The notes under the pieces are model-generated. The model was not told the origin of the DNA. It did no database searches and saw only the letters and a list, made by a program, of their open reading frames with translations. 64,000 nucleotides of DNA, taken from Chryseobacterium ginsenosidimutans (GTDB lineage: Bacteria > Bacteroidota > Bacteroidia > Flavobacteriales > Weeksellaceae). The position numbers were made by a program, and so were the translations under genes. The stretch is from positions 1,657,001-1,721,000 of the forward strand of contig NZ_JAUSXC010000001.1 in the NCBI RefSeq assembly GCF_030823405.1, read 5' to 3'. This document shows positions 16,988-26,699 of the stretch, piece after piece. Positions within the stretch are counted from its first letter, which is position 1. Each line of letters opens with the position of its first letter.

Positions 16988-18217
16988 GTGAAATTAATAC
17001 ATATATATACAAATTCATTCAAAGGGCTTTCGCAGGAAAGTTGGATGCTGGCGTTGGTAATGCTCATCAACCGGGCCGGCTCGATGGTACTTCCGTTTTT
17101 GGGAGTTTACATGACCGATCATTTACATTTCAGCATAGAAAATACAGGGATTGTTTTGAGCTTTTTCGGAATCGGTTCTGTAATCGGTTCTTGGTTAGGT
17201 GGTTTCATTACAGATAAAATCGGCGAGTACAAAGTACAGTATCTCAGCTTATTGCTGAGCGTTCCGTTATTTTGTTTAATTCCACTTTTTAAAACGGAAG
17301 TTGGAGTGGCGGCAATCATTTTATTTCAAAGTATTGTAAGTGATGCATTTCGCCCTGCAAATTCTGTAGCGATCACAAAATATGCAAAACCCGAAAATAT
17401 CACAAGAGCATTTTCCTTAAACCGAATGGCGGTAAATTTAGGATTTTCAATAGGGCCTGCCTTGGGTGGCATTTTATCGGCCATCTCTTACGAATTTCTG
17501 TTTTTCAGTAATGCTTTGGCGGCATTGGCAGCCGGAATATTATACATTATATTCTTTAGAGAACGGAATAAAATAGCCAGATTAAAAGCTAAAAAGGTAA
17601 AAGAAGTGATTGAAATTAAAAAAGAAAATACTCCGTACCGAGATGGTAAATTCTTGGTTTATTGTTTCTTTTGTATGTTATTTTCAATCTGTTTCTTTCA
17701 GATATTCAGTACGTTGACTATTTTTTATAAAGATACAGCCCATTTAAGTCAGCAAAATATAGGCTATATTTTAGGGTACAGTGGTTTTCTGGTTGTTTTA
17801 TTGGAAATGGGATTGGTACAGATCGCCGAAAAGTACTTTAGTTTAGCAAAGACCATGCTTTTTGGAACTTTCATCTGTGGAGTTTCTTACGCAATGTTGG
17901 GTTTTGATTATAGCATCATAACTTTAATTATAGCAATGAGTTTGCTTTGTGTCGGTGAAATTTGGGCGTTACCTTTCATGTCAACGATTACAGCCTTAAG
18001 ATCAGGCAAAAACAATAAGGGAGCTTACATGGGGCTTAACGGGATATCATTTTCCATTGCATTCATCGTTACTCCGTATTTAGGAACTTTAATTGTCGAG
18101 AAATTTGGATTCACTATTTTGTGGATCGGAACCGGACTTGTGGCGACAATTATTGCCGTTGCATTTTATTTTATTGTTCCCTGGATGATTAAAGATAAAA
18201 AGGAAATTGGAATTTAA
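16988..18217 (+). CDS. MFS transporter
   Basis: A roughly 410-residue major facilitator with about twelve membrane helices. The motif GSWLGGFITDKIGEYK between helices 2 and 3 is the MFS motif A. It resembles bacterial multidrug or sugar efflux members; the substrate cannot be told. The frame opens at a GTG at 16937, but that lies in the glnS terminator. The GTG at 16988 (MKLIHIYTNSFKG) is the better start. A terminator follows closely, so this is probably a single-gene unit; no regulator is adjacent. Confidence 0.8.
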   Translation: MKLIHIYTNSFKGLSQESWMLALVMLINRAGSMVLPFLGVYMTDHLHFSIENTGIVLSFFGIGSVIGSWLGGFITDKIGEYKVQYLSLLLSVPLFCLIPLFKTEVGVAAIILFQSIVSDAFRPANSVAITKYAKPENITRAFSLNRMAVNLGFSIGPALGGILSAISYEFLFFSNALAALAAGILYIIFFRERNKIARLKAKKVKEVIEIKKENTPYRDGKFLVYCFFCMLFSICFFQIFSTLTIFYKDTAHLSQQNIGYILGYSGFLVVLLEMGLVQIAEKYFSLAKTMLFGTFICGVSYAMLGFDYSIITLIIAMSLLCVGEIWALPFMSTITALRSGKNNKGAYMGLNGISFSIAFIVTPYLGTLIVEKFGFTILWIGTGLVATIIAVAFYFIVPWMIKDKKEIGI

Positions 18218-18220
18218 AAA

Positions 18221-18254
18221 AAGGAAGTTACAACATCTGTAACTTCCTTTTTTT
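18221..18254 (+). terminator. Terminator after the MFS gene
   Basis: A perfect 12-bp stem, AAGGAAGTTACA/TGTAACTTCCTT, with a five-base loop and a run of T. Confidence 0.9.
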
Positions 18255-18318
18255 TGTCGTTAAAAGAATTTAACCTTAATCAAGAAAGAAAAAGTATACT
18301 TTTTGCTACGTTAGATTG

Positions 18319-20349
18319 ATGGCAAAACTATATTTTATTCTTTTTCTATTTTCCGGGTTATTTTTACTTTCTCAAAAAAGAGATTCTGCAACATTAATTT
18401 CGGAAGTGAAAATTGATGTATACAAAAAGCCGACAACTTTCATCGTTTCTACAAAATCTGTTTCTGTGGTTTCTGAAAATTTACTAAATCAAAACACTCC
18501 GGAAAGACTGCTGGAATCTCTAAACCAGATTGCAGGAGCAAGAATGGAGGAGCGCTCTCCTGGAAGTTACAGAATTTCGCTTCGTGGAAGTACGTTGAGA
18601 TCACCTTTTGGAGTCCGAAATGTCAAAGTTTATCTTGATGATTTTATTCTGTCAGATGTTTCTGGAAACACTTATTTTAACCTTATTTCTCCTGAATTAA
18701 TTGATAGAATGGAAATTTATAAAGGTCCTGAAAGTGGTGATTACGGTGCTGTTACAGGAGGAACGGTTTTATTGCAGACAAAAAAATCGGATAACGTTTC
18801 TGCGAATCTTTCAGTGGGAAGTTATGGTACGTTTAACCAAAGTTTCACTTTTTCTAAGCATTTGAAAAAACATTTTGTCGAGGTTTTTCAGAATTATTAT
18901 CAGACCGATTCTTACAGGGAACAATCCAAAGTGCAACGGAAACAGATTTTCGTAAAAGACAATTTTCAATATTCAGAAAAAGCAATCTTAAAAGGTATGA
19001 TGTTATATTCTGATTTGGATTATCAAACTCCGGGAGGATTGACGTGGGAACAGATGCAGTTTAATAGAAAACAGGCACGGCCTACAACACCAGCACTTCC
19101 CGGTGCAAAAGAACAGGATGCAGGAATAAGAAATAAAATGATTTTAGCAGGACTTTCTCATGAATTTAATATCAACCCAAATTTTTCGCATTTTATTTTG
19201 GTTCAGGGTTCTTACGTTGATTTTGAAAATCCTTTTATCACCAATTTTGAGAACCGTTTTGAGAAGAATTTTTCCGTGAGAACCCATCTTAATTATGAAA
19301 AAAACTGGGAGAAAATTTCATTAGCTTACCGATTTGGCTTTGAAGGTGGAATTAATGATATTTTGATTAAAAACTATGATAATAACACAGGAATTGAAGG
19401 GAATCCGCAGAATTTTGATAAGATTAAAAACACTTCCGGATTTTATTTTCTTTCACAAAAATTAAATGTTAACGAAAATCTTTTTACGGATCTTTCGATT
19501 AGCTTAAATTCAAATTCTTACGAGTGGGAAAGATTTTATCCAAGATCAGAAAACGGAGCTGTAAAGTTTAAGAACCAATGGCTTCCAAATTTTGGTGTGA
19601 CATATCTTTTGGCAAAAGGATTTTCAGTAAGAGGAAAAATAGGGAAGGGGAATTCTGCGCCGACGAATGAAGAAATTCGCTCTTCTAATCAGGAATTTAA
19701 TCAAAATTTAATTCCGGAATATGGGTGGAATAAAGAAATTGGGATTAGAAAACAGTTTGGAAATTCTATTTTTGTAGAAGGAAGTTATTTTGATTTCAGA
19801 ATGAAAGATGCGATTGTCAGAAGACAAAATGAAGCTGGGCAGGAATATTTTGTCAATTCCGGAGAAACAGTTCAAAAAGGTGTTGAAGTTGTGTTGGAAT
19901 CTCAAAATTTCAATATAAAGAATAATATTTTCAGTAATTTCAAGTTCAAATTTTCGGGAAGTTTTTATCAGTTTACATTTCAAAATTACAGACAGGTTGA
20001 TCAGGATTTCTCAGGAAATGACTTAACAGGAGTTCCGAAAACTACAATAAACAGTTTGCTGAATTTCACTTTCTTCAAAAAATTATATGTTGATTATTCA
20101 CATTTTTATACTTCAAAAGTACCTTTGAATGATGCGAATTCCGTTTGGTCTGTATCAAGTTTTGTAGGAAACATCCAATTTAGATTTCCTGTAAATTTTA
20201 AAAAAACGAGATTAAATTTATCTTTCCAGATTCAGAATTTGTACAATACCGATTATGTGTTGGGGTTTGATATCAATGCTTTCGGAAACAGGTATTACAA
20301 TCCGGCAGCAAAAAGAAGTTTTATTTTTGGGGTAAAGGTTGTTTTTTGA
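18319..20349 (+). CDS. TonB-dependent outer membrane receptor
   Basis: A 676-residue receptor. A signal peptide (about 1-20, ending near FLLSQ) is followed by a plug domain (about 40-160, with GSTLRSPFGVRNVKVYLDD and IDRMEIYKGPESGDYG) and a long beta-barrel ending in Phe, as expected for the last strand (FGVKVVF). It lacks the N-terminal carboxypeptidase-like domain common in SusC-type receptors, so it fits the siderophore, metal or cofactor class. The substrate is unknown. The ATG at 18319 is chosen over the TTG just before it. An imperfect promoter box (TATACTTTTTG) lies about 20 bases upstream. Confidence 0.85.
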   Translation: MAKLYFILFLFSGLFLLSQKRDSATLISEVKIDVYKKPTTFIVSTKSVSVVSENLLNQNTPERLLESLNQIAGARMEERSPGSYRISLRGSTLRSPFGVRNVKVYLDDFILSDVSGNTYFNLISPELIDRMEIYKGPESGDYGAVTGGTVLLQTKKSDNVSANLSVGSYGTFNQSFTFSKHLKKHFVEVFQNYYQTDSYREQSKVQRKQIFVKDNFQYSEKAILKGMMLYSDLDYQTPGGLTWEQMQFNRKQARPTTPALPGAKEQDAGIRNKMILAGLSHEFNINPNFSHFILVQGSYVDFENPFITNFENRFEKNFSVRTHLNYEKNWEKISLAYRFGFEGGINDILIKNYDNNTGIEGNPQNFDKIKNTSGFYFLSQKLNVNENLFTDLSISLNSNSYEWERFYPRSENGAVKFKNQWLPNFGVTYLLAKGFSVRGKIGKGNSAPTNEEIRSSNQEFNQNLIPEYGWNKEIGIRKQFGNSIFVEGSYFDFRMKDAIVRRQNEAGQEYFVNSGETVQKGVEVVLESQNFNIKNNIFSNFKFKFSGSFYQFTFQNYRQVDQDFSGNDLTGVPKTTINSLLNFTFFKKLYVDYSHFYTSKVPLNDANSVWSVSSFVGNIQFRFPVNFKKTRLNLSFQIQNLYNTDYVLGFDINAFGNRYYNPAAKRSFIFGVKVVF

Positions 20350-20422
20350 TGTTATTGCGACGAACAAAGTGATGAAGAATTCAACTTTTTAAATAAAATT
20401 GTTAAGTTTGTTCATAATGACA

Positions 20423-21385
20423 CTATTTTGCTAAAATATGCTGAACAATCATTTCTGCATGAATTCTTGAGTTTTCTATAAACCAAAGATGTGTATCTTT
20501 TCCGCCGCAAACTACACCAGCCAAATAAAGATGTTCCACATTCGTTTCCATAGTCTCAGGATGATAAAGTGGATTCAAACAATCACCTTGTAATTCAATG
20601 CCGGAATTTTTTAGAAAATCAAAGTCAGGTAAATAACCTGTCATTGCGAGCACAAAATCATTTTCTATTTCCTTGGTTTCTTCATTTTCATCTTTAAAAA
20701 TGACGGTTTTGTCTTTAATTTCGATGATTTCAGCATTAAAATGTGCCTGAATACTTCCTTCTGAAATTCTGTTTTCAATATCAGGTTTTACCCAATATTT
20801 CACGCTTTTAGATATTTCAGAATGACGGATTATCATAGTCACATCAGCCCCTTTTCTGTATGTTTCCAAAGCAGCATCTACTGATGAATTGCTAGATCCT
20901 ACGACTACAATTTTCTGTTTTGCATAAGGATAAGGCTCAGTATAATAATGTTTTACTTTCGGTAAATTTTCACCCGGAATGTTCATCAGATTTGGAATGT
21001 CGTAGAATCCTGTTGAGATAATTACATTTTTGGCGAAATATTTTCCTTTAGAAGTCTCAATTTCAAAAACATTATTAATTTTTGTAATCTTTTCTACCTT
21101 TTCATACAGATTAATGTTAATGTTTTTCTGTCTTGCAATTCCCTGATAATATTCTAAAGCTTCCTGTCTTCCCGGTTTCGGAGCGGTTGATATAAATGGA
21201 ATTTCATCAATTTCCAGTTTTTCTGCCGTAGAAAAGAATCGCATATATAAAGGATAATTGTATAAAGAATTAACAATTGTTCCTTTTTCTATAATTAAAT
21301 ATGAGAAATTATTTTTTTTAGCTTCAAGGGCACAATTCAGTCCGATGGGACCGGCTCCTATAATGAGAATATCCAGAATTTCCAT
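20423..21385 (-). CDS. ypdA: YpdA-like flavin disulphide reductase
   Basis: A 320-residue FAD- and NADPH-dependent oxidoreductase of the thioredoxin-reductase fold, but without the redox CxxC. FAD binding is seen in ILIIGAGPIGLNCALEA at the N-terminus and NADPH binding in KIVVVGSSNSSVDAALE. The sequence YMRFFSTAEKLEI after the first domain is typical of YpdA, the bacillithiol disulphide reductase of Firmicutes, which also occurs in Bacteroidota that make bacillithiol. It keeps the thiol redox buffer reduced. It ends the minus-strand run of genes starting near 29.1 kb. Confidence 0.8.
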   Translation of the reverse strand: MEILDILIIGAGPIGLNCALEAKKNNFSYLIIEKGTIVNSLYNYPLYMRFFSTAEKLEIDEIPFISTAPKPGRQEALEYYQGIARQKNININLYEKVEKITKINNVFEIETSKGKYFAKNVIISTGFYDIPNLMNIPGENLPKVKHYYTEPYPYAKQKIVVVGSSNSSVDAALETYRKGADVTMIIRHSEISKSVKYWVKPDIENRISEGSIQAHFNAEIIEIKDKTVIFKDENEETKEIENDFVLAMTGYLPDFDFLKNSGIELQGDCLNPLYHPETMETNVEHLYLAGVVCGGKDTHLWFIENSRIHAEMIVQHILAK

Positions 21386-21414
21386 ATAACAAATTTACTT
21401 AAACCTTAGATTAC

Positions 21415-22710
21415 TTAATCTAAGATTTCAACCAATTTTTTAGTTAAGTTTCTTCTTGAAAATTGCTCTATATTTTGAGTATTGTCAAGAAGATTCCCGT
21501 TTTTCCACCGTTCAAATTTTTCTAAAATAAAATCTTTTATCGTTTCAGATTCGTTATAACTGAAATGTTTTCCTGCGTTGGTTTCATTTAAAATTTTTGA
21601 AACATCTGCATCATTCGGTCCAAACGAAATAATTAGTTTTCCTGTTGCCAGGTATTCGAAAATTTTTCCGGGAATAATTCCTTTTGAAGATTCGTTGGGA
21701 AAATTCGTGATCAATAAAAGTGAAGATTTCGCCATTTCCTCGATGGCTTTATCGTGAGAAAGATATCCCAGATTCAGAATATGATTTTTTAAACTGGTGT
21801 TTTCAATGGAGCTTAAAATTTTATCATCTATTCTTCCTGCAAATTTTAATGTGAAATTTTCCGCAAAATAGGGATTGGTTTTCACTAAATCATCAAGTAC
21901 ATTCCAAAGATTTTCAGGATTTCTCAGTTGTTCTAAAACTCCAATGTAGCTCAGTGTAAATTTGTCTGACTTACTGATTGGTTTATTCGTATTTTCACCT
22001 GAATCACTTTCATCAAAACCATTTGTAATACAAAATGAAGTTGCTCCGTGTTTGCGAAAGTTCTCTGCATCTGTATAACTTGTCGCCAAGGTAATATCGG
22101 CATTTTTGAAAACATCACTTTCTAGCTGACGGTGCTTTTGGTCAGAACTTTTGGTCAGTTTTAAATGTTTATAGTAAGAAATTTCCGTCCACGGATCACG
22201 AAAGTCTGCAATCCATTTTAGATTGGGAAGTTTCTTTTTTAAATTTAAACCAATTAAATGTAACGAGTGAGGTGGCCCCGACGTTACGATTACATCAATT
22301 TTATTTTCTTTTAAATAATTTTCCAGGAATTTTACGGAAGGTTTTACCCAAAAAATCCTTGCATCAGGAATGAAGAAATTCCCCCTTACCCAAATTGAAA
22401 GTTTAGATTTCCAGCTTTGATTTTTACCAACATCAAACTGTCCGGCTTTGAATTTTTTATTGCTTTTATTTAGCTTTTCAGCTAATTGATAAGGTTCCCA
22501 GATTTTTGTTTTTATGATTTCAATATTTTTAGGAACATCTTTCATCAAGGTTTCGTCCAACAACGGATAGCTAGGGTTTTCAGGGGTGAAAATGATCGGT
22601 TCCCAGCCAAATTCGGGTAAATATTTTGCAAATTTCAGCCACCTTTGAACGCCAGGACCTCCCGCAGGAGGCCAGTAATAGGTGATGATCAATATTTTTT
22701 TTTGTTCCAT
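21415..22710 (-). CDS. Glycosyltransferase, GT-B fold
   Basis: A 431-residue cytoplasmic glycosyltransferase resembling family 4. The N-terminus ITYYWPPAGGPGVQRWLKFAKYLPEFGW is the usual acceptor-domain start for this group. The C-terminal half contains the sugar-nucleotide site (FTLSYIGVLEQLRNPENL and SSKGIIPGKIFEYLATGKLI). It probably builds a surface polysaccharide or glycolipid. It lies 25 bases after YfhO, another glycan-linked membrane protein, so the two may act together. Donor and acceptor are not known. Confidence 0.8.
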   Translation of the reverse strand: MEQKKILIITYYWPPAGGPGVQRWLKFAKYLPEFGWEPIIFTPENPSYPLLDETLMKDVPKNIEIIKTKIWEPYQLAEKLNKSNKKFKAGQFDVGKNQSWKSKLSIWVRGNFFIPDARIFWVKPSVKFLENYLKENKIDVIVTSGPPHSLHLIGLNLKKKLPNLKWIADFRDPWTEISYYKHLKLTKSSDQKHRQLESDVFKNADITLATSYTDAENFRKHGATSFCITNGFDESDSGENTNKPISKSDKFTLSYIGVLEQLRNPENLWNVLDDLVKTNPYFAENFTLKFAGRIDDKILSSIENTSLKNHILNLGYLSHDKAIEEMAKSSLLLITNFPNESSKGIIPGKIFEYLATGKLIISFGPNDADVSKILNETNAGKHFSYNESETIKDFILEKFERWKNGNLLDNTQNIEQFSRRNLTKKLVEILD

Positions 22711-22735
22711 TAACTTAAAAGGTGAACTTTAAACT

Positions 22736-25276
22736 TTAAGCGTTTTCTTCAATTAAAATTTCTTTCTTCTTGTTTTTATTCATCCAAAAAATCCCAAATC
22801 CACTTAACAAGATAAATAATCCGAATGAAATAAGAGAAAACCATTTTCCTGTTTCTATTACTTCAGGTTCAAAAACCATTCTAACATGGTGATTTCCGGC
22901 TGGAACGTGAACTGCCCGAAGTAAATAATCAGCTTTAATGTAAGGAACTTCTTTTTCGTCAATGAAGAATTTCCAACCGTGAGGGTAATAAATCTCAGAA
23001 AATACAGCCAATTGCGGAGTTTTTGATTGAGATTTAAATTCTAATTCATTCGGTTGATATTTCGTTAAATTAATAAATGCTGTTGAATCTGCCTGAACAG
23101 GTTTTCTATCAAAATATTTTTTGTCAGAAGCTGCGATTACAGCTGTTCTTTTACTGTCAATGACGCCGATTGATTTAATTTCCTGATTGGGAGAATCTGC
23201 AAATTTCAAATCACTCACAAACCATGCATTTCCGTTTGCTCTCGGATTTGGTATTGCTTGAGGCTTTTCAGGACCTCCTAAAACAAGATATTTTGCATTT
23301 AGAAGGTTCAGTATATTCGGAACTTTTACAGAATCCATTACTTGGAAATATTCATTGATCACGTCATCATATCTTCTCAATTTTACAGCATGATAACCTC
23401 CTATTGAAGACTTGAAATATGATGTATTAGTCTCACTGAATGTTCCTAAAATATTATTGAAAATTCTGTAATGTGTTTTATCTTTTTCAGCGATTGTTTC
23501 CAGTGTTTTATTAACATTTACATTTGCTAAAATCGGTTCCAGATTTGGGTTTCCCTGAACTTTTTCAGCCATTAAATCTGAACTTTCTGTCTGGAAAGGG
23601 TTTTCAGCAAATATTTTATCAACATAATTATCATCATTTAAATAACGTTTGTTTACAGACCAAAGATCAAATAAACTTACTACTCCGATGATGAGTAAAG
23701 CGATATTCTGATTTAATTTTTGCTTTAAAACCAAGAACAGTGCTGCCGCTGCAATCGCAACATAAATAAATGCTTTAATAGCGTCAATTCTGAATAGTTT
23801 AAACCTCTCGTCAACCAGATAATCTAACAGGAAAGGAGGGAGATAAGTTTTTTCATTTTCTGTATGGAAACCTAATAAAGCTTTTCCGAAAATGAGCAGA
23901 ATTAATACAAATCCTAAAGTTCCGCCGCCAACATAAAGAAGAATTTTCTTTTTATATTCTTCCGTCAATTTTTCGTCTGTAAAGAATCTGTATAAACCAA
24001 TAATGGCGATTAGAGGAAATAATAATTCTACTACAACCAAGATTGAAGAAGGTGCTCTGAATTTGTTATAAAAAGGAACAAAATCAATAAAGAAATCTGA
24101 AAATACCATAAAATTACTTCCCCAAGCCAAAAAGACTGTCAGAATTGTTGCTCCTAAAATCCAGTAGCGGTATTTTTTCCAGGCGAAAAAGAACCCTAAA
24201 ATAGCTAAGAAACAAACGATTGCTCCCTGATAAGCCGGTCCGGAAGTTCCAGGTTGATCTCCCCAATACGTCAAATTTCCAAATCCTTTAGAAATTCTAT
24301 CATATTCAGTTTGAGAACCTACATTTTCCTGAATTAATTCCTGAATTTTTGCCATCATTTCTTTTCCTTCAGGCTCCTGGCTTCCGCCTCCCATTAATCT
24401 TGGAATAAAAAGATTTAAAGTTTCAAGTTTGCCATAGCTCCACATCAGCATACTTTCTTTATCCATTCCTGAATTTCCTTCGGTATGACTGTTGTTTGTT
24501 AAGATTTGTTTTCCGCGAACGGTTTCTTTGATATATTCAGCATTGGCCATGATTCTTTGAGAATTCATTCCAACTCCGATTAAACAAGAAGCTGCAATAA
24601 TTCCTGAAGAAACCAAAAAATGCTTCATCGGAATCTTTTTCTGGATCGCCCTGATTAATTCAGATAAGAATAAAAATCCTAATGCCAAGAACAGGTAATA
24701 CGTCATTTGCGGGTGATTCGCCGCGATCTGAAGTCCCATAAACAGTGTTGTGACAATAAATCCCCAAATATACTGTCTGCGGATATAGACGAGTAAAATT
24801 CCGGCTAAAAGTGGCGCAAAATATTCAATGGTATTAATTTTACCGTTGTGTCCTGCCGCAATGGCAATGTAAAAATAAGTTGAAAGTCCGAAGAAAGTAG
24901 CTCCCAAAAGGGCATATTTCCAGTTTCTTACGGCGACCATTCCTAAAAGAAAAAATCCTCCGAAAAGCAAAAAAAGATAATTGACGGGCCTTGGAAGAAA
25001 GTTTAACTTATTATCAATTTGTTTAATGATATCTCCTTTAAACTGGCTTCCCATCTGATAAGTCGGCATACCTCCAAACATGGAATCGCTCCAATAGGTT
25101 TCGTTTCCGGTGTCTGCTCTATAGTCTAAAAGCTCTTTCGCACCGCCTCGATATTGCACGATATCGTGTTGGAAAAGTTGTTTTCCTGTAAACACAGGAG
25201 TGGAATATAAAAATGCTAAAACTATAAATACAACTAATGAAATTGCAATATAAATTAAGTTTTTATTTTTCGCCAT
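22736..25276 (-). CDS. YfhO family membrane protein
   Basis: An 846-residue integral membrane protein with about twelve or thirteen helices and a large C-terminal extracytoplasmic domain (about 560-800), closed by a last helix. The early conserved segments (FQHDIVQYRGGAKELLDYR and YWSDSMFGGMPTYQM) are typical of the Bacteroidota YfhO group. Members with this layout are GT-C-like and have been linked in Firmicutes to lipoteichoic acid glycosylation; in this phylum the role is unknown. The adjoining glycosyltransferase supports a role in glycan transfer. Confidence 0.8.
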   Translation of the reverse strand: MAKNKNLIYIAISLVVFIVLAFLYSTPVFTGKQLFQHDIVQYRGGAKELLDYRADTGNETYWSDSMFGGMPTYQMGSQFKGDIIKQIDNKLNFLPRPVNYLFLLFGGFFLLGMVAVRNWKYALLGATFFGLSTYFYIAIAAGHNGKINTIEYFAPLLAGILLVYIRRQYIWGFIVTTLFMGLQIAANHPQMTYYLFLALGFLFLSELIRAIQKKIPMKHFLVSSGIIAASCLIGVGMNSQRIMANAEYIKETVRGKQILTNNSHTEGNSGMDKESMLMWSYGKLETLNLFIPRLMGGGSQEPEGKEMMAKIQELIQENVGSQTEYDRISKGFGNLTYWGDQPGTSGPAYQGAIVCFLAILGFFFAWKKYRYWILGATILTVFLAWGSNFMVFSDFFIDFVPFYNKFRAPSSILVVVELLFPLIAIIGLYRFFTDEKLTEEYKKKILLYVGGGTLGFVLILLIFGKALLGFHTENEKTYLPPFLLDYLVDERFKLFRIDAIKAFIYVAIAAAALFLVLKQKLNQNIALLIIGVVSLFDLWSVNKRYLNDDNYVDKIFAENPFQTESSDLMAEKVQGNPNLEPILANVNVNKTLETIAEKDKTHYRIFNNILGTFSETNTSYFKSSIGGYHAVKLRRYDDVINEYFQVMDSVKVPNILNLLNAKYLVLGGPEKPQAIPNPRANGNAWFVSDLKFADSPNQEIKSIGVIDSKRTAVIAASDKKYFDRKPVQADSTAFINLTKYQPNELEFKSQSKTPQLAVFSEIYYPHGWKFFIDEKEVPYIKADYLLRAVHVPAGNHHVRMVFEPEVIETGKWFSLISFGLFILLSGFGIFWMNKNKKKEILIEENA

Positions 25277-25308
25277 GTTGATGGTTATTATCTTTATTTT
25301 CGGAATTA

Positions 25309-25536
25309 TTACCTTTTGTCATTATTCTCTTTTACCTCTTCATAGTCCACAGTTTCTGCGTCCCAGTTGATTTTTTTCTTCGTATCATTTGAGTTTTGTA
25401 GATCAGGATTCTGTCTACTGTTGTTTTTATTACCAAACATATAGCTATGAAAAGTTTTAAAGAAAATTCTCTTCAAAATATTCCAGACAAAATAAATAAT
25501 AATCGTTATAAGTACGAACTCAAAAATGTACTTCAT
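25309..25536 (-). CDS. Small single-pass membrane protein, DUF4834-like
   Basis: A 75-residue protein with one N-terminal membrane helix (about 3-22) followed by a basic stretch and a hydrophilic, Asn/Asp/Lys-rich tail. It resembles the DUF4834 proteins that precede YfhO in flavobacteria. It is 33 bases from YfhO on the same strand, within the same probable operon. Function is unknown. Confidence 0.65.
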   Translation of the reverse strand: MKYIFEFVLITIIIYFVWNILKRIFFKTFHSYMFGNKNNSRQNPDLQNSNDTKKKINWDAETVDYEEVKENNDKR

Positions 25537-25631
25537 GATAAAAGTATTTGTTTAAAGCTTAGGTCGGAATTTATGGCTTCAATTTTTCATTGATAAAATT
25601 ATCAACCTTTCCGACCCCTTAAATTCTTGAA

Positions 25632-26684
25632 TTATTTCACAGAAGGATTTACCATTACAGAAGAATTGGAAACACTTTTCATAGATTGAGATTCTTTTCC
25701 GTTTGAAATGGTTTCAATCTGTGTTGTTTTTACAGAAATATTCTGGTTGGTGATCCATCCTGTATTCTGATCAAATTTAATTGTTCCGTTTTGTGACAAT
25801 TCACTGCTTAAGCTGTGGGTAACTTCTCCTTGAGCCTGCTTTTCGGTTTTTTTAGGAATTCCTCCTGTTACAGAGATTTCAGCGATACCGTTTCCTACAC
25901 TTTTTAAAATGTAATTTGATGTAACTTTAATTTTCCCTTGTGCATCGGCATTTTCACTGTTTGTCCATTTTTCTCCAACTTTTGCTCCTTTTTTAGGGAT
26001 GATAGTTAAGTTTTTATTGAATTGGTCTTTTAAAACTTTTTCATTAAAAGATTCTTTAAGACTTGCTACAATGCTTTCTTTTTGATTCTTGTCTTTCACA
26101 ATGGTACCGACAGAATTAGCAACCTTAGCATAAACAGCATCAAAACCAGTGATCGAAATTACATTTCCTTTCGTATCCATCTTCATGTTTAGCTTATTTC
26201 CCGTAAGTGCTCTGTTGATATTCCAGATCATTTTCAGGTCCTCTTCTTTCGGAATAGGCAATTTGGTATCTACCACAATAGTTTTTCCCTGAGAAGTCTG
26301 AGAATTTCTTTTTGCAATAAGATTTAAAGTGATATCATAAATATTTCCTTTAATATCATTTACGGTAAAAGACATTTCATCAGTCGATTCGCTTGTTCCG
26401 TTAATCGTTTGTCCTTTAGGATCAGACATTGTTTTTGTATCTCTCTGATATGTTGTTAAAGGATAAGTTTTTCCTTTTTCCAATTTGAAAGTCTGTATAT
26501 AAATTCCTGCAGAATCTTTAATAGCAGGATTTGCTTCAACTTTTGCTACAGAATCAGCCGGAACTTCTACCGTAATTGTTTTCCCGGTTTTAGGATCAAA
26601 TTTTGTAACTTTTGTAGTTTCTTTTTTGTTGCAAGAAACCAATGCTATTGTTGAGATAAGCGCTATTGCTGCTATATTTTTCAT
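25632..26684 (-). CDS. Lipoprotein, DUF6263-like
   Basis: A 350-residue lipoprotein: signal peptide with lipobox LVSC and Cys at residue 18, followed by a charged linker. The mature part is beta-rich, and it resembles the DUF6263 family of Bacteroidota. The role is unknown; the family is predicted to sit in the periplasm, anchored in the outer or inner membrane. A serine hydrolase lipoprotein lies 15 bases upstream on the same strand and should share its transcript. Confidence 0.65.
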   Translation of the reverse strand: MKNIAAIALISTIALVSCNKKETTKVTKFDPKTGKTITVEVPADSVAKVEANPAIKDSAGIYIQTFKLEKGKTYPLTTYQRDTKTMSDPKGQTINGTSESTDEMSFTVNDIKGNIYDITLNLIAKRNSQTSQGKTIVVDTKLPIPKEEDLKMIWNINRALTGNKLNMKMDTKGNVISITGFDAVYAKVANSVGTIVKDKNQKESIVASLKESFNEKVLKDQFNKNLTIIPKKGAKVGEKWTNSENADAQGKIKVTSNYILKSVGNGIAEISVTGGIPKKTEKQAQGEVTHSLSSELSQNGTIKFDQNTGWITNQNISVKTTQIETISNGKESQSMKSVSNSSVMVNPSVK

Positions 26685-26699
26685 TTGATTTTTTTTAAT